Positions 36,560-48,020 of a DNA stretch of 64,000 nucleotides are shown here, piece by piece (positions within the stretch are counted from its first letter, which is position 1; each line of letters begins with the position of its first letter). A model generated the notes under the pieces. That model was given only the letters and a program-made list of their open reading frames with translations, was not told where the DNA came from and made no database searches. The stretch is taken from assembly GCA_025403435.1 (NCBI GenBank), contig CM046331.1:27632459-27696458 (forward strand), given 5' to 3'. The position numbers were made by a program, and so were the translations under genes. Origin of the DNA: Artocarpus heterophyllus. Its lineage: Eukaryota > Streptophyta > Magnoliopsida > Rosales > Moraceae.

Positions 36560-37680
36560 ACGAAAATAGTAAGAAATGTTTTTTTTTAAAACTAATTATA
36601 ATAAATATCATGTTTTAAAAATATTTATAATAAATGTCAAATTTATGGTGTACATAATTTATTTATCTCTTTGTTTACAGTGTAAATAAAAATTATTTAG
36701 ACAATAAATAAATTTGTGATGTAAACAATGTATTTAAGGAAAAATGTTTTGATAGACTAATAAATTAGGAAAACATTTGTAGAAATTACTTAATAAGAGC
36801 AACAAGAAAAAACTACTTTAAATAAGTGCATCAAAAAAATTAAAATTATAAAAGACCTTTAGCAAAAATAAAAAAAAAATTAATGACACATTTGAAAGAA
36901 AATATTTTAATAAAATCAAGGTGAAAAGTATATCAAAGATTCATATTGCAAACAAAAGAGAGTGTATAAAATGTTTGGTGGAAAACCCAATAAGAAAAGA
37001 AGGAAAAAAATTAGAAAAAAAAAACAAAAGAAAAAAAGTCTTTGAAAAGAAACTGGTTTTAATAATTTACAAATAGTAGTAGAAGAGATCTACATACTTA
37101 TAAATTTAAAAAAAGATTTAATATAGAAATACTAGAGAGAAATTATTTAGGGATACATAAAAATTTATAAAGGGCTATAACAGAAATACATTTCAGTAAA
37201 ATAATTATTTATAAAGGCCACATTTAGAAAGATAATGTTCAAGATAACTAAAAAAAATTATTTGAGCAGAAGCACATTTAGGAAAAGGTATTTTAATAGG
37301 ATATATTAGATAAAAAAATATTTCAATGAGACACATTTAAAAACAAAATTTTTGAATGCATAAAACATATTTCAATCAAGATATATGTTATCATGATCGA
37401 GACAAATCAAACAAAAAGAAAATAAATATTGTGTATATATGAAAGAGAAAAATGTTTAATTAGGGTTACATTCAAGATTAAATTATTTTATTGAGAAATT
37501 TAAAAAAAGAATTTATAAGGCCAAATTTGATGAAAGAATAAAGAAAAAGAAAAAAAAGAAGATGAAGGAAAGAAAGAAAAAAACTGAGTGAAAATTAGAT
37601 CGGGACATATTTACAAAAATTATTGTAATAATTATACATTAAAAGAAAGTAATTTACTTAAATTTCATGTTATGAAAAAA
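36560..37680. repeat. degenerate AT-rich periodic array 1
   Basis: Loose repeats of two phrases, TTTACAGTGTAAATAA...AATAAATTTGTGATGTAAAC (36675-36730) and CACATTTGAAAGAAAATATTTTAATA (from 36885, recurring at about 37180, 37265 and 37330). The same two phrases, in the same order, make up 45440-47270. There is no open frame and the purine bias is strong. The unit length is irregular. Confidence 0.5.
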
Positions 37681-37704
37681 AAAAAAAAAAGAGATAATGA
37701 CAGG

Positions 37705-37877
37705 TAGGAGTGTTCATGGATCAAATTATATGGACCAGGGTCAATATGTAATTTAGTCATATATATATCAAATTAAGAAAATCCTAATCCAAAACTACTC
37801 AATGAACTCCCCAACCTAATCCAATTCAAAAACCACAAATTCTACAGATGAGATTCCACAGGTTCACAGATTGAGCA
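37705..37877. mobile_element. hAT-like element, left part
   Basis: Starts TAGGAGTGTTCATGGATC, the hAT-type TAGGGGTGT end. At 37877 it is interrupted by the solo LTR. The inverted right end, TCCATAAACACCCCTA, lies at 42756-42771, beyond the LTR stack. Removing the stack leaves an element of about 530 bp. I do not find a matching 8-bp target duplication, so joining the two parts is inferred from the inverted ends and shared interior phrases (ATATGTAAT, GAAAATCxTAAT). Confidence 0.55.
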
Positions 37878-39641
37878 TGTCAAAACCCAAAATCTAGGCT
37901 AGTGGCAAATTTAATAAGTTTCATAAACAAAGGTTTCTTGTGAAAAAAAAATAATTTTCCAAATAAAATTCATAATTTTTTTTCAATACCTAGCCTGTAG
38001 TAATGTGTCTACTTGTCATATTGGGATATAAATTTTCATAATCATCATAAAAGAACGTTCTTATGCATCACTCATTTATCATACAACATTTAGCATATTT
38101 TTAATACAGATAAAGGTCCTAAATCATAATCCCATACCATTACAAATATACAAAATTTTCAAGGAAATTTATAAAGATACGACAATTTTTTCGAAAAGCA
38201 TTACCAAGGAAATTAGTCACGAGCTCCTCATCGCTCTAGCTATTCTGACGATCTAACTCACACAATACACTACCTAAGGCAAAGGGGGGTGAACTAAAGC
38301 CTGGTAGAAATTCCGACTACTCGACTTAAATGAACTAATAATTATAAAAAGATAATGACATATTTTCATAAGTACAGAATATGTATAAATTTATAATTTC
38401 CAAGAAATCCTACAAAACTTAACAATTAATGGAAAAGAATATATATGAATTTATATTCCAAGAAAACTTGCCAAACATAATAATTAAGCATGTGAACATT
38501 ATATATATATATATATATATATATAACATATACAGAAGACCAATAAATTATTATCCACTTAATGTTGCACAAGGTTAGAATCACATTGTTAGAACGTAAT
38601 GCATATGTCTTAGTTGTTAGTGAAGGAAAGAAGAAGTAAATGGATTATAAATACCCATTGTACCCCAAATGAACACCCCATTAGTAATATAAATATAAAA
38701 GTCCTCGAGGAAATTTCTACATGTTCATAATTTAGTCCAACGTTGCCGCATAAGTTTACAACAACAAGGAAATGGGTCAAATCACTCTCATACTCTTAAA
38801 ATTTTACTCTATTTGCTCAGTTAGCTCTAACCAAATTTCGATAGCATAGCGTTTGTTTTTCTCCAAAACCAAAAATATAAACCTACAAACAATTTACAAA
38901 ATAGTTTTGGCATGCCATAACTGCAAGACATGCCACCCAAAATATATATACATATTCATAAACCATACTAATTGCGCAAAAACAATTAATTTCAGAATTC
39001 TAATTGTTCAACTCAATTCCCATAATCACATAACCAAAATAAATCATAAATTTGTCAAAAACTCATTTAGCTAATCATTTAAAAATGTTGAGTACTCGAT
39101 ATTCCTACCATAAGAAACAGATGAGGCGTGAAAATGCTCCAATTTGCAAAATTAAAGTCATTGAGCTTGAATTCAAAAACTTTGATTGTCAAACTTGTCC
39201 TTAGAAATTTCGTCTCACAATTTCGAGGGTGTCGAAAATAGGCCGAGTGTAGCTTCTCGGACTTAGGTTGTCGAGGTCAACTACTTGACCAACGTTGATC
39301 AAATTTGATCAAGTTTGAACGGCGTTGACCAGCACTAATGGAGATCGTAGGGGCCAATGTGGATACCTAAACGAAGCTCCTGGAGAGAGGAGCATGTTTG
39401 CAGCAGTTGCTCTTCCAATCGATGTCTAGTTCATCAAAAAATAGGCAAAAACCGTCAAAAGAGATGGTGGTGTAGGCCAATGTTTCTCGATGAAGATCGG
39501 GCCGATGAATAGGTAAGTCTTGTGCATCTTGGAGCAAGGAGTACAATGTAGTGGTTGGCCGAAGAGGATGGTGATAGACGGTGGTAGTGTATGCCCCAAA
39601 AATGTTTTTCTTCTTTAAATGGCGGACGTATGTAGTATAGA

Positions 39642-39646
39642 AAAGT
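39642..39646. repeat. target-site duplication AAAGT (left)
   Basis: Left flank of the nested solo LTR. Identical to 41860-41864. Confidence 0.75.
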
Positions 39647-40610
39647 TGTCATATCCACAGAGAGGTGAAAATTTGTAACTCGACAAATTGATAAAAAAAA
39701 AGTTCAAAAAGGCAAGTACTTTTTGAAATCAAAGTGTAAAATGAAATAAATATTTTTGTGGTTTTTATTTTATTTAAAATTTAAACATAAAATTAAAGTG
39801 GCGAAGCTTTGAGAATCCTTTGCATGTTTCGTAACTGGTATGAAATTTTAACTCTAACTAATTAATTATCTTAAGCATTTGATTTGTTATATCTTTTCTT
39901 ATTAATTGCAAGCACTTTTTACTAATTATATAGGTTAACCTAAAGCGACGATATAGCAAGCCATAATGCAGTAAGGGTTTTCCTATAAAAACTAGCAAAA
40001 TAATCATTTGTGCACTAATTATGAAAATTATAACCGCTGTCACTCAATTATAACCAACATAATTTTAAGATAGAAAAAATAATAACAAATCAAAATTAAT
40101 ATATTTTCATAGAATAAATTATTACGTTAATTTCGGCAGCACCTCGACTTATTAAATGGTCTAAGAATATACTATGTCATCCTCTGTCTACAATAAATCA
40201 AGAATTACCAAGCATTTACTGTGCCAGTCTATGTCTATAATGCAGTAAAAACTCAACTTAATAAACGAGCATGATTTCAGTATTATTAATATTAATTATG
40301 CAACACAATTAAATTACATAAAGAAAGCATGACTGAATTTATGCAAGAATTGGCAGAATAACAACATTAATAAAAACATAAAGATATAATTTATTTCCAC
40401 AAAATATAAGCATTACAAAGCAGACATAGAGTTAAAACTCATACCAGAGTACTACGCATACAAGATCATCTCTCTGCCTCACCAGAGACTCTACACTAAA
40501 TTAAACATTTTTTTTTTACCTAAGGGATAAAAAAAGGAAAAGGGGGAAATTGAGGAGAAGGGGCCAAATGGCCCGAAGGAGGCATGTTTTGAATGAGGGG
40601 GGGAGATGCC

Positions 40611-41213
40611 CCTTTTTATAGTAAAAAAATTTACTATTCATTATTTTTTTATTAATATTTTAATTATTATATTTATTTCTTTTTCTTTTCTTTTCTTCGA
40701 ATCAGCCCCCCCCCCCCCCCCCCCCTTACGATTCACGAGATTTGTGTGAATTAAAAAATTTTCTTCCTTCTTTCACGCTAATCCACGTTCCTAAGAATGT
40801 GAATTTGTCTTGGAAATCCTGTGTGATGCAGCAGCTGACAGTATTCAAATGGGTTGATCTTGACCGTTAAATGCGTGATCCAACGGCTATCAAATGCGCT
40901 CGAGAATGGGCCCAAGTGGGGCCAGTGGGACCTATATTTAAGGCTGATGGATGAGTCAAAGTATTCAGATCTGACGGTTCAGAGAACGGATGCACGTGGA
41001 CACGACCGCACACTATCCAAAGCAGCCTGAGACTCCCCTGCCTCACCTGCAGCTTTGTCGGCACGTGTAACGCACGCGCCAATCAGATTTCAACACGTGG
41101 ACTGCACTCTGAGATTTCGCTGATGCACCGGATGACGCATTTACACGCGTCTCTTCCTCGGACGATCACGATTAATTTGGTAGTGAATCCAACGGTCAGG
41201 AAATTGCCACGTG
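40611..41213 (-). promoter_or_regulatory. putative LTR promoter: TATA box and four G-boxes
   Basis: On the minus strand TATAAAAAGG lies at 40620-40611. Upstream of it are four CACGTG hexamers at 40993-40998, 41062-41067, 41094-41099 and 41208-41213, with a CCAAT (about 41080-41084) and several CCAACGG/ACCGTTGGAT phrases between them. CACGTG is the core bound by plant bZIP and bHLH factors, as in abscisic-acid and light-responsive promoters. Four in 221 bp is far denser than chance in AT-rich DNA. Whether it drives transcription cannot be seen from sequence. Confidence 0.55.
40706..40725. repeat. homopolymer run of 20 C
   Basis: Uninterrupted C tract inside the nested LTR. Such runs are prone to length error in sequencing. 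Confidence 0.9.
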
Positions 41214-41859
41214 TCTCATTTAATTTAAATTCAAATTTTCTTTATCTTTTTGATGCATTTGATGTCTGATTTTATCTGTTTTGGTGTCGTTTTGCTTCGT
41301 TTTTCCTCTAGATTTCAAATCTAAAAATCACAAACACACTAATATTAATTATTTTACAAACATAATATTTACAAAAATATTAAAAATATTTATTTTACAT
41401 TAAAACACACAAAAATAAATAAAAACTCCTAAAATTTCTAGTCTCTTACGGTTTAGCACAGATATAATTTTTATGAATTGAAAATATTTTTAGAAATTAC
41501 AAAAAATATAATAGAATATATTTACAAACTTAAAACACACAATCAAACACTCTAAAACTCGAAATAAACTAACCATATTATTTTTACGGTTTTAACTATT
41601 TATAGACTAGACACTTATTTAACATACAAAAATGACTCCAAAAATTACTAAAAATTCTATTAAACATAAAAAAATACACTAAAAATATATTTTTAAACAT
41701 ATTTACACACTAAGACACAAAAATACTAATTAATACAAAATGCTACTAATTAGAGGATTTAATGAGAAATAAAAACATAAATAAATTATTTAAGCCTTAG
41801 AAAATGTACACTTTTGCAGTCTCATCAGATGGCGCCAGAATTAGTTGCAAAAACCAACA

Positions 41860-41864
41860 AAAGT
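41860..41864. repeat. target-site duplication AAAGT (right)
   Basis: Right flank of the nested solo LTR. Identical to 39642-39646. Confidence 0.75.
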
Positions 41865-42410
41865 CATAGCGTTTGGCTCCATTCTCCGATGCATGATGGC
41901 TCAAGTGACGGCAGGACTCCGACTTTTGAAGTCTTGGACGACAGTACTCTAATTTCTTCGACGCATGCAGGTGGGCACCGACCAGAGGATGGTCGATAAG
42001 AGGAGCAGTGTGGGGGTTTCTTTGGACGTGAAGAAGGAAAAAACAAAAAAAAAGGAGAGGGAGGATGGGAAAAAAACAATCTGATGTTGGTATTTTGGCT
42101 TTTTTTTACTCATTTATTTATTTATTTAAAAATTAAAACATTCACGATTAAGATTATTTGCCAAGATTACTTAAAATTTCAAAATGGGCCTAAATTTGAA
42201 TTCTATTTTCAAATAAATCCGTGGTTTTTACAGTGAATTTAAATTTATAAAAAATAACAATTAAAGTTAATATAATATAACATAATTTAATGAAATCCAA
42301 CATATTGCAACCTAGTAGGATATAAGTCTTTGATAATAAACTAAATTGTACCATTACAAAACATTACAACTAACAAGTTTTAATTAAACTTTAGATATGA
42401 GTAAATGTCA

Positions 42411-42771
42411 TGAGCGAATAATGTTGGTTTTTGTAATTGGGCTAAGCTTATTTTTTTAAGCACATAAATTTTGAACACACTATCGTAGAAGTATAACTTT
42501 ATATATGTATGAAATTTTGTGTGTGTATATATATGTATATGCATATATAATTTATACTATATATATATATGGTTTGGATTTAAAGAATACATAGATTGGT
42601 GAATACATAGATTGGGAGATGCTAAATATGTAATCCAATCTATATATTGGATTAGGAAAATCATAATGCCAAAACCAATCCATATTTTTCATAATCCAAT
42701 CCAATCCTCTAGATTGGATTCGATTGGATTAAACAAATCGAACGGATTGACAGATTCCATAAACACCCCTA
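42411..42771. mobile_element. hAT-like element, right part
   Basis: Begins at the target-like TGAGCG next to the solo LTR and ends TCCATAAACACCCCTA, the inverse of the left end at 37705. It is rich in AATCCAATC / GATTGGATT words (42590-42740), giving dense inverted repeats near the end, as in subterminal regions of hAT elements. Confidence 0.55.
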
Positions 42772-42774
42772 ATA

Positions 42775-42781
42775 AAAAGAG

Positions 42782-42813
<32 letters not shown>

Positions 42814-42981
42814 AAAAAAAAAAGAAAAAGAAACATAAAAGAAGATGCTAAAAGAAAGAAAGGGAAAGTAAAGAATAAGAAAAAGAAAAAAATGAAAATG
42901 AAAATGAAAGGAAAAAAATAAAGAAGAGGGAAGAAGTGACACATTAGAAAAGAGACTAAAATTTGCATTCTTATTTTCATA
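42775..42981. repeat. (AT)n microsatellite and purine-rich tract
   Basis: An (AT)n run at about 42782-42806 is followed by about 130 bp of nearly pure A/G (42808-42940). No gene signal. Confidence 0.7.
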
Positions 42982-43480
42982 TTGTTGGGGTTCTTTTGTC
43001 GCCGGGAATTCACAGGCGCAGAGTGCAAACTTCGTGGCCTCCTTTTCTTGGCTTGGATGTCCTACCTATCAGAAGCTGAGGTGGTAGCATGTCAGGTGAT
43101 AGAATCTGGTAAGTCTGCGGCAGACGATTTGGCATTGAGAAAGACCAGAATGTGCTTTAGGCTCTCCTTGTTGTGGCCTCAACTAGGTTACGGTTGAACC
43201 TAGGCAATTCCGAGGACCATTGGCTCTGAGAGCAAAGTTTGTTGCGATTCTGATTACGTTGAAGACAAGGACTTTGCCAAAGGGGATCTCCAAGTGTGCT
43301 ACCAATGTGAGAAAGGAACGTGAGCAGTTGTGGAGGATTTTCCTATGTCCTTGGCAACGAGGGTGTGTCCATAGAGATTTGATGTGGTGCTTGAGTAAGG
43401 TAGTAGGATATGGTAGTCTCATAGAAGGAATGGCTTCCTAAGAGAGGACTCTGAAGGGTGGAATAGTTTCCTAAGAAAAG
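42982..43480 (+). pseudogene. possible retroelement RNase H remnant
   Basis: A 500-bp patch with balanced base composition stands out from purine-rich flanks and has protein-like but broken frames. On the plus strand, phrases such as ADDLALRKT (about 43115-43145), SKVCCDSDYVEDKDFAKGDLQV (43230-43295, one frame) and EDFPMSLATRV (about 43335-43370) resemble, in order, the helix, strand and tail of the RNase H domain found in plant LINEs (RVT_3 type). The match is by eye and frames change at least twice. It could instead be a decayed host gene fragment. Confidence 0.35.
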
Positions 43481-46400
43481 GCTCTAGTGGAGTAGTTTAA
43501 TACTTAAAGAGAGAAAGTTAGAGGGAGAAAAGCTAGAAAGAGATAGGAGGCTTAGGGGAGAAAGTGGAGAAAGAGGGAGGTATGGAGAGAGATAGAGGAG
43601 TGAAGGATTTGACACAGAGAATTTGTTAGCGTTTGTTTCTTTGGATTAAGATAAAAGGTCAAAAGATAAATCCAATTAAAAAATAATTATAAAAGGAACA
43701 ATATTGAAAAATAAAAAGAAAAAAAGAAAAAAGAAAGAAAGAAAATATTGATAAGATGTACTTATAAAGGGTAATATGTGTAAATTTTTCTCTTTTTTAT
43801 TCTATATGATATAGGAAAATGGGGAAAAGAGATAAAGAAATAAAAGAAGAAAGGAAAACAAAAGAAAGAAAAATAAAAGGGAAAAAAAAAGGAAGAGAAA
43901 GGAAGGGAGTAATATTTGGAGACCATTAGAGCGTACCTTCTCTTTTTAAGTACGTATATATAATTTATAAATTGCTAAGAATAACATCTATGATATATGG
44001 TATGTATAGATGATGACTTTTGGGTGGAATTCATTGACATATAATGATTAGGATCCAAGGCGATATCTGTGTTATTGCATGTATTTTCTTTTTCTTAAAG
44101 TAACAGTTTTTTCTTGGGGCATGTTTTGAATATTAGCCAGAGTCTAGAGATAGGCGTTAATCAACATTACGGTCTTAAAATTAAAATAATACAAAATAGG
44201 GTGTTTGTGAAAGTAGTTAAAATCAATTGTTTGAATTATTTTTTGTTCAAGACACCTAATTGTTGGAAGCTTTTACGCTATAGATAGTTATCTACATGAT
44301 ATAACAAACCTTCCATTTTCGCTGACAAAGGCCGCAACAATTTATGAAGGATGCTTCTCAGCTGCATCGTTCCATACAATAAATAAATTGCAACTAATTA
44401 TAAGCGAGAGATCTTTTTTAAACAAATTTATGGTTGAAATCGTACTTGTATTTTACAATTAATACATATCAAGGTGCTATTATTCATCTATTATATGAAT
44501 TGTTTAACCGTTTTATTTATAATTAGAAGTAGTTTTACCTCGTATATTGCAAACTTTTAACTTTTAACGTGAGTACTAACAATTGTTGAAAGGCAACACC
44601 AATACCTGCCGGTAGAGGAAAAGTTCTTTTTCTACGTAAATTTTTCCTTTTCTTAAGATGAAATTAATCACTCTCAAGCACACAATAACACGTATATGGA
44701 TATAACTCTTGAGTTTTCTTTTTATCTTAAAAAAAAAAAAAAAACCTTTTTCTCAGGAATAGAGAAAAATAAAAATAAAAAGGAAATAAACTTTTCCTTT
44801 CAACTATGTCAAATCTTTAATCCTTAATATACATAGAAATGGATTCAACTAAATTAAATCTTTGTCTGCAGTTAGATAAAGATGCTGGTAAGATAACGAC
44901 ATTGTTTGGCCTCCGGAAAAGCTCTTTTCAAGTCTGGTCTACGTCTAGTTGGTCGCTTAACGACTCTGAGGTCGGCCAGACACTAGTCGGCAACATGAGG
45001 CCAAAATTAATGAGTGAAATTACAAGTCCAAAAGATAAAGAGGAAACCATTTGTGGTCTCACCTGAGAAAGGCACGGTTCAAACCTTTTTCACTGAGCAT
45101 GAATTTCATTCAACACCTGCTTGCTTTCAATCAGCCAACATGCTTTTAAAGAAATGGTCAAATTCAAAATGATTTTTTTTTTTTTTTTTTGTTCTCATTT
45201 TATTTGAGATATATTTTTAATGCCTTTCACCTACACCATAATATTTATCCAATTAACACGCTTCCTTAAGTTTTCTATTTGTAACTCCATGTTTATCTTT
45301 TTACAGCATGACATTTTGCTTCTTTTTTTTTTTGTTTGTTTTTCTTTTATTTGAGATAAATTTAATGCTTTTTGCCTGTACGCAATATTTACCATCCATG
45401 TTTATATCATCAATTTTATTGTAAAAAAAATTGTGCAACATGAAAATTATAAGAAATATCACTTTTTCAAATAGAATTGTAATAAATAGTAGGTTTTGAA
45501 AATATTTGTAGTAAATATCAATTTTATAGTGTAAATTTAACCCTTTGTTTACAATGTAAATAATTCTTATTTATACAATAAATAAATTTATGATGCAAAT
45601 AAGGTATTTTTCCCTTGTTTACAATGTAATTATTCTTATTTACATAGTAAATAAGTTATTTACATCGTAAATCGGCTATTTATTATAAAATTTTTAAAAT
45701 CTAATATTTACTTCAAAAAGTTTCAAAAATCTAACATTTTCCTCACTCTCTTGTGCCACACTATCACTAATATTGCATGTTTAAGTTGTCACTCTTTAAT
45801 ATTTGTGACATTAATAAAAAGTAAATTCAAATATAGTATTTATGAAAATTTCTCATGCAATTTAATACAAATTAATCTTTTAACTTGTTAAGTAAATCAT
45901 TGAAGGAAACTTATGAGAGAAAGATAAAGGTTAATAATTAAGAGAGAGAAAATAAGAAGATGAAAAAGATAAGAAGGAAGGAGTCATGAGAGATACAAAG
46001 TTAGGAATTACGAGAAAAATATAGAGACAAATAATGAAAAGAGAGAGTGTGAAGTGAGAAAAAGAAAAGAGAAATAATGAGGAAAATAGTATAAAGGAAA
46101 AGATGATATATATAAAGATTGAGAAAATAAAGAAAATGTGAAGAGCAATTCGGGGAGAAGAAAAATATTATGATTGAGAAAAATAAAATAGCAAGAAAGA
46201 ATGATGATAAAGATTTTTCTTTTTCTGAATCTGCATACATGAGTATACGTGCGCGCCTTTTGGCACTTACCTCAAAGTAGTGTGTGCGTGTGTGTGTGTA
46301 TATATATAAAGTTAGTTGAACCTTTCCTTTTTATATATTTAGTTGAACCTTTCCTTTTAGATTTTCAATCTCTGTATTAAAGATTAATCAATGTTATTAT

Positions 46401-47507
46401 TTTTTATTTAATTTATTTTTTATTTATTTAATAATAAAGGCTTAGTTAGTTATCTTTTAAACATAGCAAAAATTACACAGTAAAAAATAAATAGAGATAT
46501 ATTTGAAAAAATATATATTTCAATAAGAAAATAAGAGAAAAACTATTTAAAATAAAAAAGAATTAGATTGTAGGGGATCTTTTGATAAAATCAAAATTAA
46601 AAATTAAGCATGTACACATATGAAAGAAATTATGATAATAATAGTAAAATAAGCGAAAGGATGCATCTCAAATTTTCCCCAACAAGAACAAATTGGAAAG
46701 CCTTTTTATTAAAAAAATACTTGAAAGGATGACATGAATATAACTTTTAAAAGAATACACATTTTAGAAAAAAAAATTATTATAGTAGGTTAATTAGAAA
46801 AACTCAACGACATATTTTTATAATAGAAAGCACGATAGAAAAAAAAAGTATTTTAAAGGAGCATGTAAAAAAATAAGGTTGTACATAAACAACGACACAT
46901 TTGAAAGAAGTTATTTTAATAGGGGCAAAGTGACAAAATAATAAGAAGCAAAAGAAAAAAGTCAGAACAATAAAAACAGCAAAAAAAAAGTGAGAGAAAA
47001 TTATTGGGCATTAAACTATTCAGGAGAACGTATGGGAAAAAAAAACAAAAAACAAAAACAACAACAACAACAGTTGAGAGTGACTTTAGGGGGGAAAAAA
47101 AAAAAAGAAATGTTCAAACAAAGACACATTTGAAACAAAAATTATTTTAGTAGGCAATTAAGAAAAAAAATATTTATAAGAGAGCAATATTTAAACATTG
47201 AGCGAAGGGATGAACATTATAATATTAAAAGGGACAAGCTAGTTGGAAGAAAAAATATTTTCATAAAATAAAAGGAATAAGATTTTAAAGGAAAAATATA
47301 GACATATGGGTATACAATTAAAATAAATTTTGGCAATGTTAATTAACAAATAAGTTTGAGTTAATTGGGCCCTCGATCACCGTTATTAGGTTCTAAATAG
47401 GCTTCAAAACTAAGAATCAAAATAATAGAAGTTAGTTAGAAATAATAGCAGAGATTATGAAAATAAATCAATGAAATGGAAATGCTAAATAGTAAATACC
47501 ATACTAA
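43481..47507. other. gene-free interval
   Basis: No coding region supported. It contains purine-rich tracts (43540-43910), a GTTTGG-family fragment (about 44198-44300), and from about 45440 the second degenerate AT-rich array. 44839-45066 is open for 75 codons with ordinary composition but has no recognisable domain. Confidence 0.55.
45440..47270. repeat. degenerate AT-rich periodic array 2
   Basis: Same phrases and order as 36560-37680: TTTACAATGTAAATAATTCTTATTTATACAATAAATAAATTTATGATG at 45540-45600 (cut here to the shared motif), then repeats of ACACATTTGAAAGAAGTTATTTTAATA (46905, 47125 and others). A (GT)n(AT)n microsatellite lies at 46282-46310. No coding. Confidence 0.45.
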
Positions 47508-48020
47508 CACTACAAGAAAAACTACATTTAACGACATATAGTTTTTGAATGTCGTTGAAAATACATACAACGACATCTCCAACAAAGATGTTATTTATGA
47601 CATTTGAAACAATAATTAACGGCATCTATATAGATGTCATATTAAAGCTCTCCTTTTAATGACAATAGTTTAATGTCGTTAAATTATTTAACGACAAGTA
47701 GAAGATGTCGTCAAAGCCTTGGAGATTCTACGACACCCATTATAGATGATATTGGTCAAGATATCATCTATAAGGAGTGTCATAGAATCTCCAAGGCTTT
47801 AACGACATCTCCTACTTGTCGTTAAATAATTTAACGACACTAGACTATTATAGTTAAAAGAAGACCTTTAATACAATGTCTATCTAGATGTCGTTAATTA
47901 TTGTTTCAAATGTCATTGATGACATGTTTGTTAGAGATGTTGTTGTATATACTTTTCAACGACATTCAAAAACTACATGTCGTAAATAATATATCGTTAA
48001 ATGTAGTTTTTCTTGTAATA
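47508..48020. mobile_element. CACTA-type MITE forming a near-complete hairpin
   Basis: Left end CACTACAAGAAAAACTACAT, the classical CACTA (EnSpm) terminus. The right end is its inverse with the last bases changed (TTTTTCTTGTAATA). The two halves are inverted copies around a centre near 47757, carrying repeated TTTAACGACA words. The inner arms (47690-47752 and 47762-47828) are nearly perfectly complementary. The 3-bp flanks TAA / CAA only partly match. There is no transposase, so it is non-autonomous. Confidence 0.85.

Larger units (their letters stand above)
29656..37704. other. gene-free interval with MITEs and AT-rich DNA
   Basis: I find no coding region. Recognisable contents are a CpG-rich patch at 30255-30430, a GTGGCGGAG-ended element (32240-32590), a GTTTGG-family MITE (32988-33137), a member of the three-copy MITE family (34305-34745), an (AT)n run at 32127-32148, and a degenerate periodic AT-rich array from about 36560. 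The rest, including 30441-32230 and 34750-36550, shows nothing I can name. Confidence 0.6.
39647..41859 (-). mobile_element. nested solo LTR, 2213 bp
   Basis: Inserted in the LTR at 37878-42410. Plus-strand ends are TGTCATATCCACAG and GCAAAAACCAACA, flanked on both sides by AAAGT (39642-39646 and 41860-41864). On the minus strand it shows LTR-style organisation: an upstream segment with four G-boxes, a TATA box near 40611-40620, then an AT-rich leader. It contains a 20-base C run (40706-40725). No internal genes remain. The family is probably Ty3/gypsy, but I cannot fix the lineage. Confidence 0.75.
37878..42410 (-). mobile_element. solo LTR (Ty3/gypsy-like), interrupted by a second LTR
   Basis: On the plus strand it runs from TGTCAAAACCCAAAATC to GTAAATGTCA. 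TGAGCA at the left (37872-37877) and TGAGCG at the right (42411-42416) form a near-identical target duplication. Without the nested LTR it is about 2.3 kb. Text resembling plant gypsy LTRs reads on the minus strand, for example the complement of 38205-38330 (GGGGGGTGAACTAAAGCC context). There is no coding region. The 4-bp core plus mismatch makes the ends likely but not certain. Confidence 0.65.

Noticed and set aside
32127..42806. Several (AT)n and (GT)n runs considered as CRISPR-like or regulatory repeats
   Set aside because: Plain microsatellites (for example 32127-32148, 38502-38525, 42782-42806). There is no spacer structure, and the genome is a plant.
44839..45066. 75-codon frame near a poly-A tract
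   Set aside because: No recognisable domain, no splice or promoter context, ordinary length for chance in this window.
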